64,000 nucleotides of DNA from Haloferax marinum (GTDB lineage Archaea > Halobacteriota > Halobacteria > Halobacteriales > Haloferacaceae), in contig NZ_WKJQ01000001.1 of NCBI RefSeq assembly GCF_009674625.1, forward strand, positions 2,046,001 to 2,110,000, read 5' to 3'. Under the pieces are notes generated by a model, which was given only the letters and a program-made list of their open reading frames with translations, was not told the DNA's origin and did no database searches. Each line of letters starts with the position of its first letter. Position 1 is the stretch's first letter. Of the stretch, positions 26,297 through 34,530 are shown in pieces. The position numbers and the translations under genes were made by a program.

Positions 26297-26386
26297 ATGA
26301 GTGACCATCGAACCGCCGTCCGACAACACGCCTCCGCCGACGCCGCCCCCGAACTGTTCGACACCGAACTGGAGGAGTCGGCATGA
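26297..26386 (+). CDS. Very short ORF (29 residues) overlapping the next start
   Basis: It encodes MSDHRTAVRQHASADAAPE with a short acidic tail, and its TGA overlaps the ATG of the next frame (ATGA). The overlap argues for translational coupling. The length and lack of a known match make this a tentative call; it may be a leader. Confidence 0.35.
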   Translation: MSDHRTAVRQHASADAAPELFDTELEESA

Positions 26387-26547
26387 CTGGCGAGGCAGAA
26401 CTCGAAACCGAGCGGACTACCGAATCCGAGAGCGAGACGGGAACAGCCGCCGAAGAGAGAGACGTCACGTCTCACCTCGACGACCTCGAAGACGGCGCTG
26501 GCTGTACCGAAATCTGGTCACACCTCTCGGAGTCACGAGAAGAGTGA
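26383..26547 (+). CDS. Small acidic protein
   Basis: The 54-residue frame begins MTGEAELETERTTESESETG, a disordered acidic run, and ends in a distinctive GAGCTEIWSHLSESREE with one Cys. It starts within the stop of the 29-residue ORF. The downstream gene at 26615 has its own TATA box at 26581-26589. Composition is strongly haloarchaeal. Function unknown. Confidence 0.55.
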   Translation: MTGEAELETERTTESESETGTAAEERDVTSHLDDLEDGAGCTEIWSHLSESREE

Positions 26548-26580
26548 GCGCTCGCGCGTGGTCCCCGCCACTCAGGGGGA

Positions 26581-26589
26581 TATTTTTAA
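26581..26589 (+). promoter_or_regulatory. TATA box for the 26615 gene
   Basis: TATTTTTAA lies about 30 bp upstream of the ATG at 26615. This is the normal archaeal spacing for a nearly leaderless transcript. Confidence 0.6.
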
Positions 26590-26614
26590 CCGAGAACGCG
26601 GAACCGACTCGTAG

Positions 26615-27286
26615 ATGACGAACGACGAACACCGACGCTCCCAGCGGGTCCCGGCCGACAGGCGAGAACCTGTCGGTGAACCTGTCGTCCGTGGCGACCC
26701 CGCTGTCACGGGCGAGCGCGCTCGCGAAGCGGTCGGATTCGACCCCACCGACCCCGAGAGTGTCGAAGAGGCCGCTCGAACAGTTCGCTCGTTCTCCGAA
26801 TCCTCGGCGGGCGACGACCACGTCCTCATGCTCCGTGGTGCCGCCGCCTGTGCGGCCCTCGTCCGTGGCGTCGGGTCGTACAAACAGGCAGCAGAGATGG
26901 CCGGTGGCGACGTCACCGTCTCGTTCATCCGCAAGTGGGCCCGCGTCCACGACCTGCCGCAGTCGGTCCGTCGGCACGTCGCCCGCGGGCATATCGCGCC
27001 GACGGCGGCAAAGCACATCGCCCGCGTCTCCGGTGACGCACGACTCTACCTCGCGTGGGCGACGCTCGACGGCGACCTGACCGTCCGGGAAGTTCGTCGC
27101 CTCGCGAGTGAGGTCAACGACGGAACCTCGGCCGTCGACGCTCTCACCGACCACGGCGTCGACGTCGGGTCGCTCTCGGTGTCGCTCCCGCCTAGCGTCT
27201 ACCTCGAACTGCGCCGTCGCGCCTCGTTAGAGGACGCTGAACCGGGCGACGTCATCGCCGACGCACTGACGGATTACTTCGACTGA
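26615..27286 (+). CDS. ParB-like HTH protein (DUF7119-like)
   Basis: The 223-residue soluble protein has a disordered N-terminus (MTNDEHRRSQRVPADRREPV). A helical HTH-type core follows: AALVRGVGSYKQAAEMAGGDVTVSFIRKWARVHDLPQSVRRHVARGHIAPTAAKHIARVSG (about 85-145). It resembles the KorB/ParB helix-turn-helix, where the second helix VTVSFIRKW would read DNA. The tail (SLPPSVYLELRRRASLEDAEPGDVIADALTDYF) looks like a ribbon-helix-helix-type dimer segment. DNA binding is likely. A role in plasmid/chromosome partition is not supported, since no ParA is nearby. Family name from memory. Confidence 0.7.
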   Translation: MTNDEHRRSQRVPADRREPVGEPVVRGDPAVTGERAREAVGFDPTDPESVEEAARTVRSFSESSAGDDHVLMLRGAAACAALVRGVGSYKQAAEMAGGDVTVSFIRKWARVHDLPQSVRRHVARGHIAPTAAKHIARVSGDARLYLAWATLDGDLTVREVRRLASEVNDGTSAVDALTDHGVDVGSLSVSLPPSVYLELRRRASLEDAEPGDVIADALTDYFD

Positions 27287-28518
27287 AGGAACCGCCGTGC
27301 CGTCTCGCGAATCACGCCGCGAGCAGTCTCGACTTCGGCCCACTCTATCGTCTCGTCTGGGAAGTGTGCCTGGTCGATGTTCCCCGGACCGAAGACGACC
27401 GTCGGGATGCCCGCTTCGACGTAGAGTCGTGAGTCCGCGCCGTAGGTCGCACCCACCGGTTCGTCGTCGAGCGACTCGTCTCGGAGTGCGTCTCGAACTG
27501 CCCCGACGACTGGTTCGTCCGGGTCGATTTCGGCGGGTTCGAACTGGATGGAGAACCGCTCGAACGTCGGCGGGTGTTCGGAAAGCCACTCGTCGTCGGC
27601 GACGACTGACGCCAGTCGCTCCTCGAACGCCTGTTCGACGTCGGCGACGGTCTCTCCCGGTGCGACGCCCAGTCGCCACTCTGCGGTGAGCGTCCCCGCC
27701 ACGCTCGACGCCCACGACCCCGCCTCGACGCGGCCGACACAGACTGGCCACGGAATCGGATAGTCGTACAACGGATGTGAGACGTGTTCGCTCCGCTCTG
27801 CTTCGAGTTCGAAGAACGCCTGCCGGATGGTCTCGAACTTGGGCAGCACGTCGACCCCACGCCACCGTGAGGCGGCGTGGGCGGTTCGCCCGGTCACGTG
27901 GAGTCGTTTCATCACCGTTCCCTCGGTGGCGACGACCGGTTTGAGTCGCGTCGGTTCGGCAACCAACGCGGCGTCGCGCTCGAACGGATACGGATTGTCG
28001 AGCGCGGCGGCGGCCGCGCCGATGCCGCCTTCTTCTTCACCGACGACGCTCTCGACGACGACCCGGCCGTCCACGTCGACGTCTCCCGACTCGACTGCCT
28101 CCTTCAGGTCGAGTGCGGCGAAGAGACACGCGGCGAGTCCCGACTTCATGTCGGCCGCACCGCGAGCGCTGACCGTCCCAGCGTCGTCGTCCCATCGAGG
28201 GAGGAACGGCTCGTGGGTCCACAGTTCTGCGTCGGCGGGGACCACGTCCACGTGCCCGTTGAGGACGAGGGTCTTCCCGGCGTCTGGCTCACCGAACTCG
28301 AGGACGCCCGCGACGCTCGGCCGGTTTATCGTGTCGATGTCGTCGGGGTCGTCGGGAAACGACGGATGGTCACTGAGTCGCCGCGGGTTGGCGCTCCACT
28401 CGTACGTCTCGAAGCCGAAGTCGTGCAGACGGTTCTTGAACCACGTCTGTGCGGGTGCTTCGGCCCGTGCGACGCTCTCGAACCTGAGGAATGTATCGAC
28501 GAAGTCGCGCAGTTCCAT
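27274..28518 (-). CDS. M20-family metallopeptidase (ArgE/DapE-type)
   Basis: The start is the ATG at 28518-28516 (MELRDFVDTFLRF), giving 414 residues. The first metal-binding block is LVLNGHVDVVPAD, followed by ARGAADMKSG near residue 120 and VGEEEGGIGA near 150, the three M20 signatures supplying His, Asp and Glu ligands. A dimerisation domain follows, then TYGADSRLYVEAGIPTVVFGPGNID and a C-terminal His/Glu segment. The family removes acyl or aminoacyl groups from amino acids or dipeptides. Substrate (acetylornithine, succinyl-DAP or other) undetermined. It overlaps the 26615 gene tail-to-tail by 13 bp. Confidence 0.87.
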   Translation of the reverse strand: MELRDFVDTFLRFESVARAEAPAQTWFKNRLHDFGFETYEWSANPRRLSDHPSFPDDPDDIDTINRPSVAGVLEFGEPDAGKTLVLNGHVDVVPADAELWTHEPFLPRWDDDAGTVSARGAADMKSGLAACLFAALDLKEAVESGDVDVDGRVVVESVVGEEEGGIGAAAAALDNPYPFERDAALVAEPTRLKPVVATEGTVMKRLHVTGRTAHAASRWRGVDVLPKFETIRQAFFELEAERSEHVSHPLYDYPIPWPVCVGRVEAGSWASSVAGTLTAEWRLGVAPGETVADVEQAFEERLASVVADDEWLSEHPPTFERFSIQFEPAEIDPDEPVVGAVRDALRDESLDDEPVGATYGADSRLYVEAGIPTVVFGPGNIDQAHFPDETIEWAEVETARGVIRETARRFLQSK

Positions 28519-28602
28519 ACATGGTAGACGGCAACGGGGTACATAGAAAATGGGGGAACGAAAATAAACGCTTATCAGTATCCCCACTTAAAGAAAGTTC
28601 GA

Positions 28603-28676
<74 letters not shown>

Positions 28677-28927
28677 TTTCTACACTTCTGAGCGATTGCT
28701 GACCACACGGTTGGTATGCTGAGAGTAATCAGTTGGTGGCTCTCGTTGGTGCTGGCTGGTGGTTCTCTGTAGACATGTTGAAAATCACCAGCCATTGGTA
28801 GTTTGTTGCAGCAGTGCTGAATACAGGGTACGTATCTCGCAAAGATGAATCTGTAGAGGAGTGCCCTTGGAAAGCCAATGTGGTTCAAACAAAGAGACTA
28901 AATTCTTGTGGGTAATCTGAGGGGTTA

Positions 28928-29692
28928 ATGGTTGGTTTTTCTCTCAGCACATTTGTTCCACACGAATTACACTTCGGCTACGAAGTGGGCAAAATAGAAG
29001 ACCGCGATCGTATCTCAGAAGAGTACGGCATTCCATGGGATGCGCCATCCCCTCCGATAGCGGTCCAGTTTGCTTCTGAACAAGATACCTTACAACCAGT
29101 GTATCCAGAACTCTTGCAAACTTTCGTCCCGGGCGATTCAGTAAGACGGATTCGAGAGTCTGACGACTGGTTTTCCACATTCACAGACCTGGTCGATGAA
29201 TCGCTCCAGAATTTGAAAGATGATACCTCCAACGATCCAGTCTCAGAACTACGACAGAAACAAGAATCAATGGAGGAGGACGGGCCATTTCAGGCGTACG
29301 GCCACGACCCAAAACGGTACTCCCCACAAGATTGGATAAAATCGGAGATAGCGACCACTGTTGCCCCAGTATTTCGAGGAACGGTCGAACCTGAGCAAGT
29401 TTTCTCAGAGGAAGTAGAGTACCGCGGCGAATCGATGACACCTCGTGATGGACGAAAAGAGGTTGTCGTCGAAAAACTATGCAACAATCCGAATGGGAGA
29501 TTAGCTCGAGATATAGTGAAATTTGAGGTCGACGATTGCAGCGAGTTTTTCAAAGATGCTTGGACACCATCGCTCGTACTTAGAAGGCTAATGCATAGTG
29601 GTATAGAACCAACATCGATAGAGCATACCGTCGAATTCCCACGTGAGGCTCCTCCGTACGAGGAAACGATTTCTGTACTCATCGGTGTTTGA
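28928..29692 (+). CDS. Orphan hypothetical protein in a low-GC islet beside tRNA-Lys
   Basis: The 254-residue soluble protein begins MVGFSLSTFVPHELHFGYEV, with a helical middle (DSVRRIRESDDWFSTFTDLVDESLQNLKDD) and a C-terminal alpha/beta stretch (RGESMTPRDGRKEVVVEKLCNNPNGRLARDIVKFE, EPTSIEHTVEFPREAPPYEE). No signal peptide, membrane segment or recognised motif. Codon third positions are visibly poorer in G/C than flanking genes (many TCA, GAT, AAA, GTA codons), and the region 28680-29820 is AT-richer. Recent acquisition is likely. Not assigned to a family. Confidence 0.6.
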   Translation: MVGFSLSTFVPHELHFGYEVGKIEDRDRISEEYGIPWDAPSPPIAVQFASEQDTLQPVYPELLQTFVPGDSVRRIRESDDWFSTFTDLVDESLQNLKDDTSNDPVSELRQKQESMEEDGPFQAYGHDPKRYSPQDWIKSEIATTVAPVFRGTVEPEQVFSEEVEYRGESMTPRDGRKEVVVEKLCNNPNGRLARDIVKFEVDDCSEFFKDAWTPSLVLRRLMHSGIEPTSIEHTVEFPREAPPYEETISVLIGV

Positions 29693-29822
29693 TGATTCAA
29701 CCGTCACTGGGAAATTGCATCGGGCGCTCGACCAATAGCCTGTAACGGTTACTCGGGGTTGCCGGATTAACCTGTACGCGCGTGAAGTGCACGATACGAC
29801 GCGTTTACCGCTACCGGCGCTC

Positions 29823-29963
29823 TCACCGCTTCCGTATCTCCGCTTTGACCGGCGGTTCGACCACCGCGAGTTCGTAATACTCACCGTCCTTTCGGAACCC
29901 GAGGACGACCTCTTCGACGCCGGATTCTTCACCCAGCTCGATTTCGAGATGTTCGTTTGACAT
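29823..29963 (-). CDS. Small protein (46 residues)
   Basis: It encodes MSNEHLEIELGEESGVEEVV, then LGFRKDGEYYELAVVEPP and a basic end (AEIRKR). Acidic first half, beta-strand pattern, basic last residues. The composition returns to the normal haloarchaeal pattern, unlike the orphan gene upstream. There is no recognised family. Confidence 0.55.
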   Translation of the reverse strand: MSNEHLEIELGEESGVEEVVLGFRKDGEYYELAVVEPPVKAEIRKR

Positions 29964-30136
29964 TTTCTACTATCGTGTCGTTGGCTATCAGATGGCAAAA
30001 GCGTTATTCGAAGACTGCGTGAGTGTCTGATTCAGTAAAACGACTGCTGAGTAGTCGATTCTCTCGGGGACGTACGAGTACCGCCTGCCACTCCATCGAC
30101 GTCAAAAAAGAGGCCGCAAACGCGTGCCGTCGCCGT

Positions 30137-30448
30137 CTATCCTTGTTTGAACACGACGCCGCCGCCGGTCTTGGGGTACTCCCACGTGACGTTGTCGTGG
30201 GGGCATCCGAACCGACAGGTCCCGCATTCGAGACAGTTCTCGTAGGCGATGTGCGGGACACCGTCGCCGTCTTCTTCGACGGTCCAGACGGCCGCTGGAC
30301 AGACCTTTGCACACTCGTTGGTGGTGCAGTCTGTACAGACGTCGGGATTTGCGACCCCGAGGTGCGACTCGCCTGCGTCACGATATTTGACCGTGTAGAG
30401 ACGGTCCTCGATGCTTACGTCTGGAACCTGTGGTTGTGCCGTACTCAT
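30137..30448 (-). CDS. fixX: FixX ferredoxin-like protein
   Basis: The start is the ATG at 30448-30446 (MSTAQPQVPDVSIEDRLYTVKYRDAG), which overlaps the fixC stop (ATGA). The 103 residues carry two cysteine sets, CTDCTTNECAKVCP (C-x2-C-x4-C-x3-CP) and CLECGTCRFGCP (C-x2-C-x2-C-x3-CP), so up to two 4Fe-4S clusters can be built. FixX accepts electrons from the FixC flavoprotein and passes them toward ferredoxin, in the bifurcating FixABCX complex. It is the last gene of the operon. Confidence 0.9.
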   Translation of the reverse strand: MSTAQPQVPDVSIEDRLYTVKYRDAGESHLGVANPDVCTDCTTNECAKVCPAAVWTVEEDGDGVPHIAYENCLECGTCRFGCPHDNVTWEYPKTGGGVVFKQG

Positions 30449-31812
30449 GATAACATCCTCCGGAAGCGCCACGCGCGTTTCGCAGCACCGAACCACCCAC
30501 CTGCTGCTTCGAGGAGGCGGTCACGTGCCGCGTCGGTGTGTTCGTCTTTCGACGTGCGGTCCATGCTGAAGTACTCCGTCTCGGCGTCGGCGAGTGCCCG
30601 TGGGAGGTCCTCGAAGAGGAACTCGCGGTCGTCTGCGATGGTCTGTTGGAACCAGTCGTAGTGCCGCAGGTTCTCGACGACGAACGAGTTTTCGAGGTCA
30701 CGCGGGTAGTCGGCCAGTGCCGCTTCGTCGCTGCGGTCGTCTGCGAGTGCAGAGACGATGGCCTTCCCGGCGTGGAAGCCACTCTCGACGGCCATGTTGG
30801 TCCCTTCGAGGTGGACACCGTTGTTCAGAACCAACCCGGCGGCGTCGCCGACGACGACGGCCCCGTCGTGGACGAGGTCCGGCATCGCGTCGGCCCCGCC
30901 TTCGGGGATGACGTGTGCAGAGTACTCGATGCGTCGGCCACCACGGATGAGCGGGGCGACCGCAGGGTGCGATTCGAAGGCATCGAGTGTCTCTTCGGGC
31001 GTCTGCCCCTGTGCGGCGTCTTCGACACGGTAGGCGACACCGACACTGACGGTCCGTTTGTTGGTGTAGACGAACCCACCGCCGACCGCTTGGCCGACAG
31101 CACCATCACCGAAGTAGTGGTAGGCCGCACCGGCGTCACCGTCGAGGCGGAACCGGTCGTCGATGGTGTCACGGTCGAGTTTGAACACTTCTTTGACCGA
31201 GACGGCCACGTCTTCGCGGTCCGGACTCTCTTTGAGGTCCGCGCCCTCGCTGACGAGCGAGTTCGCACCCTCTGCGAGGACGACCACCGGGGCGCGAATC
31301 TCGCCGTCCGGCCGGTCGGTCTCGACGCCGACGATTTTCTTTCCGTCGCGGATGAGGCCCGTCACCGTCGTCTCGGTGATGAGCGTCGCACCCGCTTCGA
31401 CGGCTTGCTTGGCGAACCACTCGTCGAACCGCCGTCTGATGACGGTGTACGAGTCGTTGTGTGGCTCGTCGCGCCACGCACCGGGCCGCACCGAGACGGC
31501 CGTCTCGTCACCGTCAGCGGTGAGCATCGAGAAGCGTTTCTCGGCGATGTAGCGCTCGGTCGGTGCGCTGTCGATGTCGACCAACTCGCGGATAGTCGGC
31601 GTGTAGAGGACGCCGCCGAAGACGTTCTTCGTCCCCGGTGCAGGCCCGCGTTCGAGCATCAGCACGTCGAGCCCCTCGCGGGCCATCGTCAGCGCTGCAG
31701 CAGTCCCCGCGAGACCGGCACCGACGATGATAGCGTCGTAGGCGTCGTTGTAGTCTGGCGTCTCGGACACCATCTTCGGCAGTTGCAGGCTTTCTGCTCC
31801 GTTTGCGCTCAT
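30445..31812 (-). CDS. fixC: FixC, ETF:quinone oxidoreductase-like flavoprotein
   Basis: The 455-residue FAD protein opens with a Rossmann motif YDAIIVGAGLAGTAAALTMAREGLDVLMLERG (GxGxxG near 31-36). PAPGTKNVFGGVLYTP (about 58-73) and GDAAGLVLNNGVHLEGTNMAVESGFHAGKAIV (about 322-355, FAD-binding) follow. The C-terminal Cys-rich cluster of the eukaryotic quinone oxidoreductase is missing, as in bacterial FixC, because the cluster is on FixX. It receives electrons from the FixAB flavin pair and passes one to a quinone and one to FixX. It overlaps fixX and fixB by 4 bp on both sides. Confidence 0.9.
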   Translation of the reverse strand: MSANGAESLQLPKMVSETPDYNDAYDAIIVGAGLAGTAAALTMAREGLDVLMLERGPAPGTKNVFGGVLYTPTIRELVDIDSAPTERYIAEKRFSMLTADGDETAVSVRPGAWRDEPHNDSYTVIRRRFDEWFAKQAVEAGATLITETTVTGLIRDGKKIVGVETDRPDGEIRAPVVVLAEGANSLVSEGADLKESPDREDVAVSVKEVFKLDRDTIDDRFRLDGDAGAAYHYFGDGAVGQAVGGGFVYTNKRTVSVGVAYRVEDAAQGQTPEETLDAFESHPAVAPLIRGGRRIEYSAHVIPEGGADAMPDLVHDGAVVVGDAAGLVLNNGVHLEGTNMAVESGFHAGKAIVSALADDRSDEAALADYPRDLENSFVVENLRHYDWFQQTIADDREFLFEDLPRALADAETEYFSMDRTSKDEHTDAARDRLLEAAGGWFGAAKRAWRFRRMLS

Positions 31813-32819
31813 GCTGGTACCTCCTGTTTCTCACGAATCATCGCAGTCAGTTTCGGCAGGACTTCGTGGAGGTCACCGACGATTCCGTAGTCGGCGTGGT
31901 CGAATATCGCCGCGTTCGAGTCGGTGTTGATAGCAACGACGTAGTCGCTGTCGTTCATCCCCTCGAGGTGCTGGACAGCACCCGAGATTCCGGCGGCGAT
32001 GTAGAGGTGCGGGCGGACGGTCTTGCCCGTCTGGCCGACCTGTCGTGCCGGTTCGACCCAGCCTTCGTCGACGGCGGCGCGACTGGCGGCGACTTCGCCA
32101 CCGAGCGCCTCGGCGAGTTCGGCGATGGGCTCGAAGTTCCCCTCACATCCTGCACCACCGGCGACGACGACGTCGGCGTCGGTGATATCGACCACGTCGC
32201 CGACGACGCGTTCGATGACTTCCGAGAGCGTGTCTTTCTCCTCGACGACGACCTCGACTTCTTCGATGGCGTCGGCATCGACGTCCACCTCGCCAGGTTC
32301 GCTGGCGTCGAAGACACCGGCGCGGACGGTCGCCATCTGTGGACGGTGCGACGGACATTTGATGGTCGCCATCGCGTCACCGCCGAAGGTCGGGCGACTC
32401 GCGAGGAGTAACCCTTCGTCGTCGACGTCGAGTTCGGTACAGTCGGCGGTGAGTCCGGCGTGTGCCGGCACGGCGACGCGACCTGCGAAGTCGCGGCCGG
32501 TGTGCGTCCCGCCGATGAGGACAATACTCGGTTTACGCTCTTCGACCAGTGCGCGGAACTGCTCGCCGTAGGGGTCGGCACGGTACGGTTCGAACACTTC
32601 GTCGTCGGCGACCAGTGCGTGGTCGGCACCGCGTGTGAGTGCTTCGTCGGCGAGGTGGGCGACGTCGTGGCCCATCACGAGTGCGGTGAGCGGCTCGTCC
32701 ATCTCGTCGGCGAGTTCGCGGCCTTTCGAGAGCAGTTCCCACGAGACGGGTGCTGCTTCGCCGGCGTGCTGTTCGACGAAGACCCAGACACCTCGATACT
32801 CGTCGATATCGACTGTCAT
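31809..32819 (-). CDS. fixB: FixB, electron transfer flavoprotein alpha subunit
   Basis: The 336-residue protein contains an N-terminal alpha/beta domain with VFVEQHAGEAAPVSWELLSKGRELAD and LIGGTHTGRDFAGRVAV (about 107-123). The C-terminal FAD domain has GWVEPARQVGQTGKTVRPHLYIAAGISGAVQHLEGMNDSDYVVAINTDSNAAIFDHADYGIVGDLHEVLPKL, the standard ETF-alpha signature. It pairs with FixA as the FixAB flavoprotein that takes electrons from NADH. It abuts fixA with no gap and overlaps fixC by 4 bp. Confidence 0.92.
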   Translation of the reverse strand: MTVDIDEYRGVWVFVEQHAGEAAPVSWELLSKGRELADEMDEPLTALVMGHDVAHLADEALTRGADHALVADDEVFEPYRADPYGEQFRALVEERKPSIVLIGGTHTGRDFAGRVAVPAHAGLTADCTELDVDDEGLLLASRPTFGGDAMATIKCPSHRPQMATVRAGVFDASEPGEVDVDADAIEEVEVVVEEKDTLSEVIERVVGDVVDITDADVVVAGGAGCEGNFEPIAELAEALGGEVAASRAAVDEGWVEPARQVGQTGKTVRPHLYIAAGISGAVQHLEGMNDSDYVVAINTDSNAAIFDHADYGIVGDLHEVLPKLTAMIREKQEVPA

Positions 32820-33599
32820 TCAGAGTACCTCCATGATGTGTTCGTACAGTTCGTCGACGTCGTCGACGCGTTCGCGCTCACGCTCGACCGGCGAGGCGGT
32901 GTCCATGCCACCGACTTTGGTCGGTGAGTTCGCGAGTCCGACTCGGTCTTCGATGCCGAGGTCGGAGGCGTTCCACTCGACGGGTTCGAACTCCGTCTCG
33001 GCGAATATCTTCCGGTGTAACCCTGCCGGTCGCGGCCGGTTCGCACCGAACTCCATCGCCACGACGACGGGGAGTTTGGCCGCGACGCGTTCGTAGCCTC
33101 CCTCGACGTCTCGCTTTCCGACGAGGACGCCCTCGTCTGGTCGAGGTTCGAGCTCTTCGACGTAGGTGAGTTGCGACCACTCGTTGTGGGCGGCGATGCC
33201 TGGCGGGACCTGTCCGGTCGAAGAGTCGGTGCTCTCTTCACCACAGATGACGACGTCTGCGTCGAGTTCGTCTGCCGCCCTGGCGAGTGCGAGGCTGGTC
33301 GGCCACGTGTCACTCCCACCGAATGCGCGGTCGGTCAGCAGTACGCCGCCGTCAGCGCCGGCACCGACAGCCGTCTGGAGGACGGCCTTCGCCGGAGGTG
33401 GACCCATCGTTATCGCGGTCACTGTTCCCCCAACCGCTTCGCGGAGTGCGAGTGCGGACTCGACGGCGTTTTGGTCGGGTCTGTTCAGGACCGCAGGGGC
33501 GTCAGACCGGTTCAGCGTCCCTGTGTCGGGGTCGATCGTGACGTCGTCGGCGTCGGGTACTTGTTTGACGCAGACGACGATGTTCCATCCGTCATTCAT
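32820..33599 (-). CDS. fixA: FixA, electron transfer flavoprotein beta subunit
   Basis: The 259-residue first gene of the operon starts MNDGWNIVVCVKQVPDADDVTIDPDTG, then has LNRPDQNAVESALALREAVGGTVTAITMG and ADVVICGEESTDSSTGQVPPGIAAH near residues 115-140, characteristic of ETF-beta (nucleotide-binding and subunit-contact region). In Azotobacter and Rhodopseudomonas FixAB oxidises NADH with electron bifurcation to quinone and ferredoxin. In haloarchaea the role is not fixed; no nif genes are visible. The upstream region holds two palindromes and faces the UspA gene. Confidence 0.9.
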   Translation of the reverse strand: MNDGWNIVVCVKQVPDADDVTIDPDTGTLNRSDAPAVLNRPDQNAVESALALREAVGGTVTAITMGPPPAKAVLQTAVGAGADGGVLLTDRAFGGSDTWPTSLALARAADELDADVVICGEESTDSSTGQVPPGIAAHNEWSQLTYVEELEPRPDEGVLVGKRDVEGGYERVAAKLPVVVAMEFGANRPRPAGLHRKIFAETEFEPVEWNASDLGIEDRVGLANSPTKVGGMDTASPVERERERVDDVDELYEHIMEVL

Positions 33600-33608
33600 G
33601 ATTAGACG

Positions 33609-33663
33609 GCGCCGTCGTATGCGGCGCTCGGGACGAACTACGTACTCCGGATGTACATACCGG
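33609..33663. promoter_or_regulatory. Palindromes in the fixA / uspA divergent region
   Basis: GCGCCG at 33609-33614 pairs with CGGCGC at 33622-33627. A second palindromic core ATGTACAT at 33651-33658 is flanked by CCGG on both sides (33647-33650 and 33660-33663). They sit in the 144-bp spacer between the two divergent starts, so either could be an operator. Seen directly; regulation inferred. Confidence 0.4.
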
Positions 33664-33743
33664 GGCGGTCATTCTCGAAAAATAGGAACGGAATGTGCGC
33701 TATTATTCCCTGGATATCCTACATCCCTTCAGGAGGGTCACCA

Positions 33744-34355
33744 ATGTACACTCATATCCTCGTCCCAGTCGATGGCAGTCCAGAAGCCGAAAATGCGGCG
33801 GGTCACGCGGTGCATCTCGCCAACGCGGTTGGTGCAGAAGTGCACGCACTGTACGTCGCTGGCGACCAGTCTGCCGACGAATCGACAGCGAAAGCAGTCG
33901 CAGATTGCGGACGACGCGCCCTCGAAGAAGTCCGTGAGCACGCGGCGGAACACGACGTCTCAGTGGATACGACCGTCGCCGAGGGCGAACCCGCCCAGAC
34001 GATTGCCGACTTCGCCGAGACGACCGGTGCGGACCTCGTCGTCATGGGGACCCACGGCCGCGACGGCGTCGACAGACTGCTCAACGGGAGCGTCGCCGAA
34101 CGTGTCGGCCGCCAGGTCTCTGTTCCCGTGATGACACTTCGGCTAGGCGAGGGGCGGCAGTCGGTGACATCACCACTCGAAGCCCAACGAATCGCCCGTG
34201 AGAAACTCGAAGTTACGGGACACGAAGACGCAGTCATCGAGTCGCCGTCTCACCAGCGAACGGCGTGGGTCGTCCACGCCTCCGACGACAGAGGCGAGTA
34301 CAATATCCACATCAACAGCGCGTCGGGACGGGCGAAAATCGTCCAACTCGGCTGA
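33744..34355 (+). CDS. UspA-type protein with extra C-terminal PepSY-like domain
   Basis: The start is the ATG at 33744 (MYTHILVPVDGSPEAENA), 7 bp after a strong Shine-Dalgarno AGGAGG. The 203 residues have a universal stress domain (1-140) with the ATP-binding pattern VVMGTHGRDGVDRLLNGSVAERV near 108-131 and SVPVMTL. After it comes an uncommon 60-residue tail (LEAQRIAREKLEVTGHEDAVIESPSHQRTAWVVHASD, ending in EYNIHINSASGRAKIVQL) that looks like a small PepSY-type beta domain. The gene is divergent from fixABCX. The fusion suggests a ligand or inhibitor role, unproven. Confidence 0.78.
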   Translation: MYTHILVPVDGSPEAENAAGHAVHLANAVGAEVHALYVAGDQSADESTAKAVADCGRRALEEVREHAAEHDVSVDTTVAEGEPAQTIADFAETTGADLVVMGTHGRDGVDRLLNGSVAERVGRQVSVPVMTLRLGEGRQSVTSPLEAQRIAREKLEVTGHEDAVIESPSHQRTAWVVHASDDRGEYNIHINSASGRAKIVQLG

Positions 34356-34368
34356 GAGCGCTCGTTTT

Positions 34369-34530
34369 CTACGCTTCGAGGTCCATCAACTCGGCCGCTT
34401 CGTCGAGGAACGACTCGGCAGCGAGTACAGTATCGGTTACTGTGAGCTCGCTCACGCCCGAGGGTAACTGAAGAAGAGATAACGGGACGGTAGTGCAATC
34501 GGCTACTTCATATAGTACATTACTCCCCAT
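34369..34530 (-). CDS. Small ORF (53 residues) ending in a copy of the PepF C-terminus
   Basis: The frame starts ATG 34530-34528 and reads MGSNVLYEVADCTTVPLSLL, then QLPSGVSELTVTDTVLAA, and ends ESFLDEAAELMDLEA. The last block is identical, except for the final Ala, to the C-terminus of pepF, because it lies in the 43-bp direct repeat. A TATA-like TTTTATAATA is at 34581-34590 on this strand's upstream side. It is a candidate chimeric gene made by the same event that placed the islet. A role cannot be named. Confidence 0.5.
   Translation of the reverse strand: MGSNVLYEVADCTTVPLSLLQLPSGVSELTVTDTVLAAESFLDEAAELMDLEA
34375..34417. repeat. 43-bp direct repeat, left copy (pepF 3' end duplicate)
   Basis: This copy starts TTCGAGGTCC and ends ACGACTCG. 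It is identical to 35783-35825, which lies in the 3' coding end of pepF. Spacing between copies is 1408 bp. The pattern resembles the target duplication left by a site-specific integration. Confidence 0.85.
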
